Source of the DNA: CAWGOF01 sp963824225
GTDB taxonomy: Bacteria; Acidobacteriota; Polarisedimenticolia; Polarisedimenticolales; Polarisedimenticolaceae
Direction: 5' to 3'
Assembly: GCA_963824225.1 (NCBI GenBank)
Contig: CAWGOF010000002.1
Coordinates: forward strand, 950,031 to 1,014,030
DNA length: 64,000 nucleotides
Each line of letters begins with the position of its first letter. Position 1 is the stretch's first letter. Position numbers and translations under genes: made by a program. Shown here in pieces: positions 50,701 to 58,946 of the stretch. The notes under the pieces were generated by a model. It worked only from the letters and a program-made list of their open reading frames with translations. It had not been told where the DNA came from and ran no database searches.

Positions 50701-51575
50701 ATGGTGGCGTTCCAGGTGTCGCGGAACGCCGCTAGCGGGCTCGGCTCGACGACGTTGAACAGATCGTCGGGCGTGTCCCACAGGCGAGCGTAGACCAGCT
50801 CCACCCGCGTGCCGACGTCGCGGATGTAGATGTCGCTCACGCGGGCGTAGAGCTGGATCAGATACGTGAGCGCCGCGTTCGTGTCGCCGAAGAGCGAGTA
50901 GTACTCGTGGTCGGTCTCGACGGCGAGCTGGAGCTGCTTCAACCCCCGCGTCGGGCCGACGGCTCCTGCGGGGTCAGGTCTGAGGGTCAGGTCTCGCAGC
51001 GAGACCTGACCCTCAGACCTGACCCCTGGTGACTCGACGCCGCACAGCGGCACGCCGGGCTGCCTGCTCGCCGCCCCGGTCATCTCGAACACCTGCGCGC
51101 GGTCCGCCGACAGCGGCGCGATGCCGTAGCGCCGGCCGCCGGCGCCGAAATCGACGTGTCCTACCGGCCCTCGATCGGACACGGAAAGGAAGACGTGCGA
51201 GCCGGGAAGGCCCTGGACGGTCCCGCGAAACAGCGTGACGGCGGCGGGATCGAACGCAATTGGCTCGTCCTGGGCCCCCTTGCGTCCGAGAACGAAGCGC
51301 GTCCGCGGCCCGGCGACTTCGAAGGGCTCGATCTCGAGGTCGACGCTGAGCTCAGAGCCCAAAGGGAACCGCAAGACCTCGAGCCGCCTCGCTCCTCGCG
51401 CCGCTTCGCGCACGCGGGCACGATCCCATTCGACGACGATCGGGGCACCCGGACTCGATCGCAGACGAAAGAGCCGCGACGGGGGCGCGACGCGGCTGCC
51501 CACGGAGTCGACGACGAGCAGGACGAGGGTCGTCCCGAGCGAGATCCTCGCCAGCGCGGCGAGCCTGCGCCCCAC
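47703..51575 (-). CDS. Giant secreted metzincin metalloprotease with DxNxNG repeats and beta-propeller
   Basis: A 1290-residue exported protein. The zinc motif is complete: AAHELGHNSGTRHTHD (HExxHxxGxxHxxD), with MSYC as the Met-turn. After the protease domain (about 200-420) come calcium-binding-type repeats (DCNVNGTPDAIDI, DCNGNDVPDDADI, DCNANGTSDYSEI), a propeller at about 590-850 with NHL-like units (LSPTGITVTPDGTTLLVASG), more repeats (DCTGNGIPDECE), and the C-terminal Fn3-like module. GTG 51575 is chosen for its GGAGGGAAGGGGC site. Around residue 186-204 the coding sequence contains a 57-bp palindrome. Confidence 0.85.
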   Translation of the reverse strand: MGRRLAALARISLGTTLVLLVVDSVGSRVAPPSRLFRLRSSPGAPIVVEWDRARVREAARGARRLEVLRFPLGSELSVDLEIEPFEVAGPRTRFVLGRKGAQDEPIAFDPAAVTLFRGTVQGLPGSHVFLSVSDRGPVGHVDFGAGGRRYGIAPLSADRAQVFEMTGAASRQPGVPLCGVESPGVRSEGQVSLRDLTLRPDPAGAVGPTRGLKQLQLAVETDHEYYSLFGDTNAALTYLIQLYARVSDIYIRDVGTRVELVYARLWDTPDDLFNVVEPSPLAAFRDTWNATMSSVTRDAAQLISGRRDYPFGGEAYLTALCSSSAYSVAGYILGFFPDPSRPSVYAYDVGVAAHELGHNSGTRHTHDQFIDTCQNPTSQPQRGTIMSYCSQTWSGMNANEDEYFHAVSQQAMEGHLGNSACVANDCNVNGTPDAIDISAHTSADENRNAIPDECEDCNANGVLDSIELLLGSPDVNGNAVPDECEPDCNGNDVPDDADILGASTDLHGNDIPDECEEDCNANGTSDYSEIMASMPLDVNRDAILDSCQDCDLDGIPDLVELDFAHVAWVASGRTTSELRAFHPDTGVLMRVSAASAGALADRAQDLIVAPGDRVLVSSADDDRVMEFNRGGTYVGDLVPPGAGGLLSPTGITVTPDGTTLLVASGSGGTSSVLAYDLASGTPLGPFVPGFSGGLLWPFGLAFGPNDNLYVTSGTNEVLEYDGASGSFVRAFVRAADNGGLSQPRGLTFKRDGNLLVASYGTNEVLEYDGRTGAALGRWARSGTASVLEQVSPWGIRIGPNGNVFVSRTGTAFGSGGNAEHDDDHGRDHDDDIVNGGRGHRNRGELHLTNAQLYEFDARTGNFLRTYIGGNDHGLLFPTGFDFLSSGADCNFNLRQDDCDIGSGASADLDASDVPDECEVDCDGNGTVDRLDLVPHGAALDCNANGSPDACDIGAGLSADCTGNGIPDECEPDCDGNLVADSCDIAAGSGIDCNGNGVLDGCDVMDDLESSSGWVVGAQGDTANSGVWTLVDPIGTSAQPADDRTPGSGRKCFVTGQGIVGGAAGASDVDGGVTSLSTPVLNLGGYGETEIGYWRWFSNSTGGNPQSDTLTVRISNNGGVSWTTVEVVGPSGPGVSGGWIRHTFRVADFVVPTSNVVLRFVASDTGGDTVVEAAIDDLIVVRKSSAVPGEVGGLALSPASGATQLAWTAHGPGTVYDVVSGELSQLAAEQGTSGAACLVNAWSLSAWDDPRPAPLAGQGYYYLVRAETSCLAGTYGFASSGAERLPALDCP
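50970..51026. repeat. 57-bp perfect palindrome (REP-like) inside the metalloprotease gene
   Basis: Arms of 28 bases (GGGGTCAGGTCTGAGGGTCA then GGTCTCGC) are perfect inverted copies with a single A between them. The length is 19 codons and the frame is kept, adding RSEGQVSLRDLTLRPDP to the protein. The word GGGGTCAGGTCT is known from REP elements linked to RAYT (TnpA_REP) transposases; no such transposase is in the window. Copies also occur at 549 and 24535. Confidence 0.88.
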
Positions 51576-51695
51576 GCCCCTTCCCTCCCGGCCGGTTTGG
51601 CCGCACACGGTTATACGGCGATTCCCGGCTCACGGTCAGCGCGAAACCGCCGGACGCGAATCGCGTAACCTGGAGCGGGGCGGAGGGTTGGGGCC

Positions 51696-54062
51696 GTGAA
51701 GGTACACGCTTGGAGCTGCCTGCCGTTGCTGTTGCTCGCACCGCTCGTCTACGGCGCCGAGTCGAGGGCGTGGACGCAGTTCCGGGGTCCCGGCTCCGCC
51801 GGCCCGCGGTTCGCGGGCGATGTTCCGGAGGGGAAGTTCGGCTTGCAGGTGGCGTGGAGCCGAGAGCTGGGCTCCGGCTATTCGAACGTGTGGATCGAGT
51901 CGGGAACGGCGGTGACGATGCACACCGACGGCGGCGTCGACGTGGTCGCGGCCTTCGAGCTGGCCACCGGGAAGCCGTTGTGGCGTCACGAGCTCGGCCC
52001 GAAGTACGCGGGGCATGACGGGTCCGACGACGGGCCGATCGGCACGCCGACCGTGAGCGACGGCGTCGTGTTCGCGCTGGGCCCGCGCGGACAGCTCGTC
52101 GCGCTGCGCCTCGCCGACGGCTCGGTGAAGTGGCGGCACGTACTCGACGCCAGGAACTCCACCGTCCCGTTCTACGGCTACACGAGCTCGCCCCTGCTGC
52201 TGGGTCAGCAGGTCATCGTGGCGACGGGAGGCGACGGACACGCGGTCACGTCCTTCGACCGGGAGACGGGGAAGACGCTCTGGGCGTCCGGCGACGACTC
52301 GGTGAGCTACCAGACGCCGGTGCTCGCCGAGCTCGGCGGTCGGCGGCAGCTCCTCGTGGTAACCAACCACTGGCTGCAGGGCCTCGACCCCGCGGACGGC
52401 AAGGTGCTGTGGAAGTTGCGGCACACCGAGGGCGACGAGCCCCAGGAGTCCGCTCATCCGACGGTCGTCGACGGCGAGCGCTTCCTGGTCAAGTTCGGCG
52501 ACGGAGCGCGCATGTACCGCTACACCGATGGCGGCGTGCAGGAGCTGTGGCGCACGCGCGCCTTCGCCAACACGTTCGCCCTGCCGGTGCTCGTCGACGA
52601 CCACCTCTACGGCTTCACCGGAAACGTCCTCACCTGCGCCAGCGTGGCGACGGGAGAGATCGTGTGGCGCTCGAGGGAGGGGGCCAGCTTCGGCCTCTCC
52701 GCCGTCGATGGGCTGCTCGCCATCGCGACGCGCTCCGGCGAGCTGCTCCTCGTCGAGCCGTCACCCGCGGGCTATCGCGAGGTGGCCCGTGTGCCGGTGC
52801 TCGAGAACGGGAACTACGCCGTGCCGACCTTTGCCGACGGGCTGTTCGTCGTGCGCAACCTCGAGCACGTGGCGGCCGTTCGCGTGGACGCGTCTGCAAC
52901 GCCCAAGGTGGCGGAGGCTGCCGCGCCCGAGCGGCTCCGCGGAGAGTTCGGGAAGTGGATCGGGTCGGTCGAGAAGATGCCGCAGGCCAAGCGCCAGGCC
53001 GTCGTCGATCGGCGCTTCGCCGAGGTCGAGTCCACCCCGCTGATCGAGGGACAAGACCTGGTGCACGTCGTCTGGCGAGGGAAGGCGAAGGACGTCGCCG
53101 TCACCGGAGACGTGGTCCCGCCCGACCAGGAGCTCAGCCTTCACGCGCTGCCCGGGACGGACCTGTTCTTCCGCACCTTCGAGCTCGATCCGAAGGGCCA
53201 GTATGCCTACGGCTTGATCATCGACTACGGCGACCCGTCCCCCGATCCGCGCAACCCGTACTCGGTCAACAACGGCTCGAGAGTAGCGTCCGAGCTGCGC
53301 ATGCCCGGCTGGCCCCCGTCGCCGCACATCGAGGCCCCCGCCGAAGGAGCGCCGCGAGGCACCCTGGACAAGTTCCCGTTCCGGTCGCTGATCCTGAACA
53401 ACACGCGCGAGGTTCAGGTATGGCGTCCACCCGACTACGGCCGCGACGCCGGCAAGCGCTACCCGGTGCTGGTGGCCAACCACGGCGACAACCTCGTGCG
53501 CGGGGGACTGATCCAGAACACGCTCGACAACCTCGTCGGCCGCACCGTCGAGCCGTTGATCGCCGTGCTCGTGCCGCGTGCCGAGGGTCCCGAGTACGGC
53601 GGCGCCCAGGCCGAGGCCTACACGCGGTTCCTCGTCGAGGAGCTGCTACCGCACGTCGATCGCCACTATCGTACCGACCCCGGCCGCCGCGCGATCATGG
53701 GGCCGGCCAGCGCCGGCGTCGCGGCGGTGGTCGCAGCGTTCCTGCGGCCCGACGTGTTCCGGCAAACGGCGGTGCAGAGCTTCTATCCCATCGCGCCGAC
53801 CCAGGAGCGGCTGCCCGCCTTGATCGCCGGATCCGGACCCAAACCGGAGCTGGTCTATGTCGTCTACAGCAATCGCGACTACGACCTGGGACCCGGTCGC
53901 CGCGCTGCCGAAGCCAGTCGCGAGCTGGTCGGTCAGCTGCGCGCCGCCCAGGTCCACGTGGTCGAGCAGGTCGCCGACTACTCGCCCGGCTGGGCCGGCT
54001 GGCGCGGCCAGGACGACGAGATCCTCCGTGCGCTGTTCCCGCTCTCGGTGGCCGCACCTTGA
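51696..54062 (+). CDS. PQQ-like beta-propeller fused to an esterase-D-type hydrolase
   Basis: A 788-residue exported protein (signal MKVHAWSCLPLLLLAPLVYG). Residues about 25-410 are an outer-membrane-assembly/PQQ-type propeller with repeats ending in W-x-x-x (GKPLWRHELGP, GSVKWRHVL, GKTLWASGD, GKVLWKLRH, GEIVWRSREG). The C-terminal third is an esterase-D-like hydrolase: VQVWRPPDYGRDAGKRYPVL and a nucleophile region IMGPASAGVAAVVAAF with Ser (normally GxSxGG). A middle segment of about 100 residues contains a carbohydrate-binding-like fold. The joined function is unknown. Confidence 0.8.
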   Translation: MKVHAWSCLPLLLLAPLVYGAESRAWTQFRGPGSAGPRFAGDVPEGKFGLQVAWSRELGSGYSNVWIESGTAVTMHTDGGVDVVAAFELATGKPLWRHELGPKYAGHDGSDDGPIGTPTVSDGVVFALGPRGQLVALRLADGSVKWRHVLDARNSTVPFYGYTSSPLLLGQQVIVATGGDGHAVTSFDRETGKTLWASGDDSVSYQTPVLAELGGRRQLLVVTNHWLQGLDPADGKVLWKLRHTEGDEPQESAHPTVVDGERFLVKFGDGARMYRYTDGGVQELWRTRAFANTFALPVLVDDHLYGFTGNVLTCASVATGEIVWRSREGASFGLSAVDGLLAIATRSGELLLVEPSPAGYREVARVPVLENGNYAVPTFADGLFVVRNLEHVAAVRVDASATPKVAEAAAPERLRGEFGKWIGSVEKMPQAKRQAVVDRRFAEVESTPLIEGQDLVHVVWRGKAKDVAVTGDVVPPDQELSLHALPGTDLFFRTFELDPKGQYAYGLIIDYGDPSPDPRNPYSVNNGSRVASELRMPGWPPSPHIEAPAEGAPRGTLDKFPFRSLILNNTREVQVWRPPDYGRDAGKRYPVLVANHGDNLVRGGLIQNTLDNLVGRTVEPLIAVLVPRAEGPEYGGAQAEAYTRFLVEELLPHVDRHYRTDPGRRAIMGPASAGVAAVVAAFLRPDVFRQTAVQSFYPIAPTQERLPALIAGSGPKPELVYVVYSNRDYDLGPGRRAAEASRELVGQLRAAQVHVVEQVADYSPGWAGWRGQDDEILRALFPLSVAAP

Positions 54063-54079
54063 GCGGCGACGAACGGTGC

Positions 54080-54490
54080 TCAGCGCGGCCGTTCGACGAC
54101 GCTGTAGTAGTTCCGCGAATCGTCGCGGAACACGGCCTCGATACCGTACGGTCGCTCCGCCGGCGGACCGAGGAACTCGACCCCTCTCTCCACCAGCTCC
54201 GCATGGGTCGCCTTGCAGTCTTCGGTCTCGAGCACGCCGACGCACAGCGCTCCCTTCTGCACTACCTCGCGCAGCGTCTCGGCCGTGGCCGGATCGAGGA
54301 GCGGTCCGGGCGCGACCGGCAGGAGGATCAGCTCGATCTCCCGTTGACCCTTGGGGCCGACGGTCAGCCAGCGGAAGCCGTGGAGCTTCTGATCGGTGCG
54401 GACCTCGAACCCGAGCTTCTTCGTGTAGAAGTCGGCGGCTCGATCCTGATCGAGCACCCAGACGGTGACGTGCGACAGCTTCTGGAGCAT
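54080..54490 (-). CDS. VOC/glyoxalase-superfamily protein
   Basis: A 136-residue protein with the glyoxalase fold: KLSHVTVWVLDQDRAADFYT at the start, then IELILLPVAPGP and GIEAVFRDDSRNYYSVVE. Metal-binding His/Glu positions fit (His in SHVTVW; Glu in IELILL). A very strong AAGGAGGG site precedes ATG 54490. It follows the AraC gene by 31 bases on the same strand, so probably the two are co-expressed. Confidence 0.87.
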   Translation of the reverse strand: MLQKLSHVTVWVLDQDRAADFYTKKLGFEVRTDQKLHGFRWLTVGPKGQREIELILLPVAPGPLLDPATAETLREVVQKGALCVGVLETEDCKATHAELVERGVEFLGPPAERPYGIEAVFRDDSRNYYSVVERPR

Positions 54491-54521
54491 GCGGCGTCCC
54501 TCCTTTTCGACCGCGTCAGTG

Positions 54522-55007
54522 TTACGCGAAGGATCGGGGCGCGCTTCTCGGGAATTGCGATTCTGCGACGGACGGCCGTCCGGCACCCCAGCCGAGCAGG
54601 AAGCAGCACGGGATGTAGAGCCGCGCGAACGCCTCGGGCACCGCGATCGTGCTGCGTACGTTCCGCCGCCACTCGGACGGCGGACGGCCGAACCGTTGGG
54701 AGAACAGCAGGCTGAACGACCCGACGCTGGCGTAGCCGACGTCGAAGCAGGTGTCGGTCACCCCGGCGCCACGCGCCAGCCGTTCCTTGGCCCGCTCGAG
54801 CCGCAGGCGCCGCACGTAGGCCGCCGGCGTCTCATCGAACGCCCTGGTGAACAGGCGCAGGAAGTGGAACGGCGAGATCCCCGCCTGCGCCGCCATCTCG
54901 TCGAGCGAGAGCGGCCGGTTGTACCGGCTGTCGATGTAATCGCGGGCCACGACGAGCCGACGAAACACGTCGCCGTCGAGAATTCTCCTCCCGCGCGAGC
55001 CGGCCAT
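54522..55007 (-). CDS. AraC-family transcriptional regulator
   Basis: A 161-residue regulator with a single AraC DNA-binding domain near the start. Its two helix-turn-helix units are SLDEMAAQAGISPFHFLRLF and DVGYASVGSFSLLFSQRFGR. There is no sensing domain upstream, but about 55 residues follow it (…LYIPCCFLLGWGAG). It probably controls the VOC gene just downstream. Confidence 0.88.
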   Translation of the reverse strand: MAGSRGRRILDGDVFRRLVVARDYIDSRYNRPLSLDEMAAQAGISPFHFLRLFTRAFDETPAAYVRRLRLERAKERLARGAGVTDTCFDVGYASVGSFSLLFSQRFGRPPSEWRRNVRSTIAVPEAFARLYIPCCFLLGWGAGRPSVAESQFPRSAPRSFA

Positions 55008-55051
55008 GGGCCGATCCTACCACCCGGACCGCTCATCGTGGTCGAGGGGAT

Positions 55052-55540
55052 TCATCGAGCGATAGAGTCCGTGCGCACATCGCCAGCGCGGTAGTAGGCT
55101 ATGAACCACTCGTTTTCCTTCTTCATCATGATGAGGGTCAGCTGCACGGATCGAGCGGGTAGCTCCCTGCCGGTCTCGGGCGCACGTTGACCGGTCACCT
55201 CTTCGAAGATGTCGACGACGGCAACGTCTGGGCTGAGGAATCTGATCCTCTCTTTGGTAATCTCGAACGTGCTTTGGTTGAACGTGCCACTCGCAAAGAT
55301 TTGCCCCCACAACTCACGGATCGCTTCGCGGCCTTCGCGCTCGACGCCAAAAGCGTTGTAGAACACGGCATCCTCGGTATATAGACCCGCTCGAAGGTCG
55401 GCATCCCGCTTCTCGACCGATTCGCGCGACTTGGCGAGTACCTGCCGGATCGCGGCCTCATCGGCCGGCTTCCCCTTGCCCTGCGCCAGGCAGATCGACG
55501 GCAACAGAACCAACAGCGCACTGAGTATCAGCCGTGTCAT
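55052..55540 (-). CDS. Exported SnoaL/DUF4440-like protein
   Basis: A 162-residue protein with a signal peptide (MTRLILSALLVLLPSICLAQ). The fold is the cystatin-like NTF2/SnoaL type: AAIRQVLAKSRESVEKRDAD, GLYTEDAVFYNAFGVEREGR, FLSPDVAVVDIFEEV. ATG 55540 has a good AAGGAG site. Third-position GC is lower than in the core genes. No substrate can be given. Confidence 0.8.
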   Translation of the reverse strand: MTRLILSALLVLLPSICLAQGKGKPADEAAIRQVLAKSRESVEKRDADLRAGLYTEDAVFYNAFGVEREGREAIRELWGQIFASGTFNQSTFEITKERIRFLSPDVAVVDIFEEVTGQRAPETGRELPARSVQLTLIMMKKENEWFIAYYRAGDVRTDSIAR

Positions 55541-55566
55541 CGTTCTCAACTCCTTTCAGGGGTAGC

Positions 55567-56880
55567 CTATTTGCCATGTAGCAAGTCCATCAGGATCGCC
55601 GTCTCCGCGCCGATCGCTGCCTTGATCGTGGGCTCGTGATCCGGCGCCCACAACGGCGAATGCACCCCAGGGACGGGCACGCCGGACTTGCGCGAGGCTT
55701 CCAGCTTCGCCGCATCGACCGCGCCGACATGCAGCAACACGGCGCGCACGCCCGCCAGTCCGAATTGCGAGAAGTCTTCTCCGCCCATCTGCGCAGGCAT
55801 CTCGACCACCTGGTCGGCCCCCAGCGCGGCGCGCGCGGCGGCGACCATGCGCCGGGTCAGCTCGGGGTCGTTGTAGACGGCGTCGGTGTTGGACTTGGTT
55901 TCGATCAGCGGCTCCTTCGGGGCGTTTGCGGCGAGGGCTTCGCCCTTCGCTTGGCGCTCGATCGCGGCGAGCAGGCGCTTGTGGACTGCGGGGTCGAGCG
56001 AGCGCACGGTGATCTGGAGCTTCACCTGGTCGGGGATGATGTTGGAGGCGCTGCCGCCGTGGATGCTGCCGACCGTGATCACGGCGGGTTCGGCCGGATT
56101 GTTCTCGCGCGACACGATCGTCTGCAGGCCGAGCACGATGCGCGCGGCGAGTACCACCGGATCGATCGCGCTCTGCGGAAACGCGCCATGGCCGCCCTTG
56201 CCGTACACCGTCATGTCGAGACCGGTCGAGTTGGCGCGGAAATAACCGGGGTGGAACCCGATCACGCCGGCCGGCAAGGCGTGCTCGACGTGCATGCCCA
56301 ACGCGTACTCCGGTTTCGGGAAGCGCCTAAACAGGCCATCGCGCAGCATCGCGGTCGCGCCAGCGACGATTTCCTCGGCCGGCTGCCCGACCAGCATCAG
56401 CGTGCCGTGCCAGCGCTCGCGGTACTTCGCCATGAGTTCGGCCGTGCCCACCCACGCCGCCATGTGCAGATCGTGTCCACACATGTGCGCCACCGGCACG
56501 ACTTCCCCGGCATCGTTCTTCGATTTCACGGTGCTTGCGAACGGCAAGCCCGTCTTCTCCTCGATCGGCAGAGCATCGAGCTCGGTGCGCAGCATCACGA
56601 CCGGACCCGGGCCGTTCTCGAGGAGCGCGACGACACCGGGGCCGCCGACGCCGGTCGTGACCTCATACCCCAATGCCTTGACGCGCGCCGCGAGCGTCGC
56701 CGCCGTGCGCTGCTCCTGAAACGCCAGCTCCGGATTGCGGTGCAGATCGATGTAGAGCTTTTCGATATCCGGGTAGATCGCATCGACTTGCGCTGCGCCG
56801 AGGCTATCGCCCGCACGGGACGTCTGCGCTGATGCGAACCACAGTGTCGCCATCAAGAGGCTACAAGCGATGCGGTTCAT
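55567..56880 (-). CDS. M20-family metal-dependent amidohydrolase
   Basis: A 437-residue exported protein (signal …CSLLMATLWFASAQTSRAGD). M20D signatures are present: LHRNPELAFQEQRTA, AHMCGHDLHMAAW (metal His), VGQPAEEIVAGA, ALGMHVEHALPAG and the late HSPLWAPDHEP. Such enzymes cleave N-acyl or amino-acid amide bonds (hippurate/IAA-amino acid type). It starts 3 bases after an attC-like element. Confidence 0.9.
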   Translation of the reverse strand: MNRIACSLLMATLWFASAQTSRAGDSLGAAQVDAIYPDIEKLYIDLHRNPELAFQEQRTAATLAARVKALGYEVTTGVGGPGVVALLENGPGPVVMLRTELDALPIEEKTGLPFASTVKSKNDAGEVVPVAHMCGHDLHMAAWVGTAELMAKYRERWHGTLMLVGQPAEEIVAGATAMLRDGLFRRFPKPEYALGMHVEHALPAGVIGFHPGYFRANSTGLDMTVYGKGGHGAFPQSAIDPVVLAARIVLGLQTIVSRENNPAEPAVITVGSIHGGSASNIIPDQVKLQITVRSLDPAVHKRLLAAIERQAKGEALAANAPKEPLIETKSNTDAVYNDPELTRRMVAAARAALGADQVVEMPAQMGGEDFSQFGLAGVRAVLLHVGAVDAAKLEASRKSGVPVPGVHSPLWAPDHEPTIKAAIGAETAILMDLLHGK

Positions 56881-56883
56881 GAT

Positions 56884-56932
56884 GCCTAGACAGCCCTTCG
56901 TGTCGGGCTCGCGAGCAACACCGTTGTTATGC
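56884..56932 (-). other. attC-like imperfect palindrome between GNAT and M20 genes
   Basis: On the minus strand: GCATAAC, then a GTGTTG…CCGACAC hairpin around the palindrome GCTCGCGAGC, then GTCTAGGC, directly before ATC ATG of the M20 gene. The order R''-like core, hairpin, R'-like core and start codon recalls integron cassette attC sites, but the right core (GTCTAGGC) has an extra base against GTTRRRY. It may instead be a transcription terminator. Confidence 0.35.
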
Positions 56933-57454
56933 GGTTTTCAGTCTCCATAATGGCAGGCTTCGTCGAGTGTCGCCTGTGAGCGTCATGCCCAGCTTCGCGG
57001 CAAGCCGCTGTGATGCTACGTTGTCGCTGGGTACAGTAGCGCTGAGCGAGTTCACCCCAGGCTGAGCAAGTACCCACTCCGCGACAGCGGCCGCCGCCTC
57101 CAGCGCATATCCGCGCCTTCGACAGTGTTCGACCACACCCCAGCCGATCTCGACGTCACCGTCACGGCTTGGCGGCCCTTTCAGGTTGATCGAGCCAACG
57201 ACAGATCGCGAGGAGCGCTCGACGATCAGGCGAATCCGCCATGGAATATGGGTCGTATCGGCAAGGAGATGACGTAGGTGCCAGGACAGGCCCTCCCTCG
57301 CCTCGCGTTCCGCCGGCCACCCTGGTGGGAAGTTCACACCCGCCAAACGACCAGCCCGTCCGGCATCGCCAGCGACGAGCAGTTCAAGCTCATGTGGCAA
57401 GAGCACGACAAGGAGCAGTCTCTCCGCTTCGATCGTCGCCGGGCGCTGGACCAT
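56927..57454 (-). CDS. GNAT-family N-acetyltransferase (RimJ/RimL-like)
   Basis: A 175-residue RimJ/RimL-like acetyltransferase: ATIEAERLLLVVLLPHELEL, VGSINLKGPPSRDGDVEIGW, VVEHCRRRGYALEAAAAVAE and the late SDNVASQRLAAKLGM. The acceptor is unknown. It lies downstream of a GTTAGGC core (57486-57480), in a spacing like that of integron cassettes. Confidence 0.83.
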   Translation of the reverse strand: MVQRPATIEAERLLLVVLLPHELELLVAGDAGRAGRLAGVNFPPGWPAEREAREGLSWHLRHLLADTTHIPWRIRLIVERSSRSVVGSINLKGPPSRDGDVEIGWGVVEHCRRRGYALEAAAAVAEWVLAQPGVNSLSATVPSDNVASQRLAAKLGMTLTGDTRRSLPLWRLKTA

Positions 57455-57479
57455 TCACCCGTTCACTTCAATGTTGTCT

Positions 57480-57512
57480 GCCTAACGACTGTGACCGAGC
57501 ACGGGTGCTCGG
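57480..57512 (-). other. Hairpin plus GTTAGGC core, possible cassette end or terminator
   Basis: CCGAGCAC (57495-57502) and GTGCTCGG (57505-57512) form a perfect 8-bp stem with a 2-base loop; on the minus strand it is followed by GTTAGGC (57486-57480), the canonical attC R' core. No opposite core was found upstream. As a terminator it lacks a T-run. Confidence 0.35.
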
Positions 57513-57538
57513 CCAAGTGCTCATGCAGCGCGGTCGAG

Positions 57539-57688
57539 TCAGTCTGCGACTACGCGAAGCGCGAGTGCTTGGACCTTCGAGAGCGCTTCCTCGCGTGTAG
57601 CACCATAGGCCATGACGCCGGACAGCTCGACAACTTCAGCGATCCAGCGGCCGTCGGCTTCTTGCTCGACCTCAACTCGAAACGTCAT
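57539..57688 (-). CDS. HicB-like antitoxin fragment or orphan (UPF0150)
   Basis: A 49-residue protein: MTFRVEVEQEADGRWIAEVV, then ELSGVMAYGATREEALSKVQ and ALALRVVAD. This is the core of the HicB/UPF0150 fold, which covers the HicA RNase. No hicA is visible on either side and the DNA-binding tail of full-length HicB is absent, so it is an orphan. ATG 57688 fits the family start. Confidence 0.75.
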   Translation of the reverse strand: MTFRVEVEQEADGRWIAEVVELSGVMAYGATREEALSKVQALALRVVAD

Positions 57689-57772
57689 CTCATTGCACCT
57701 CGCCGAGTGCCCAAGAATATACGTCCGAAGCAAGATTCCGAACATCCGTGATCGCCGTGCCTCGTGGCGTGG

Positions 57773-58750
<978 letters not shown>

Positions 58751-58946
58751 GGCAATAGGGCTCCTTTCCTGATTGAGCGGGCGGCGATCGCCGAGCTCGG
58801 CGCGACCTCGTTCAGCCAGAGCCCACCACGCGCCAACACCTACCGACGCGGCTCCTCATAGAGAGCGAATCTTGCCGTGGGGCATTAAGACATCCTCCCT
58901 CGGAACGTTCAGCGCCAGCCCTTCCCTGTCCGCATAACGATCAGCG

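Noticed and set aside
58751..58946. A small gene between the aldo/keto reductase and FG-GAP genes (ending ...MPHGKIRSL on the minus strand)
   Set aside because: The frame is only suggestive for about 25 residues and has no start, so it could be a remnant; I see nothing firm in this stretch.
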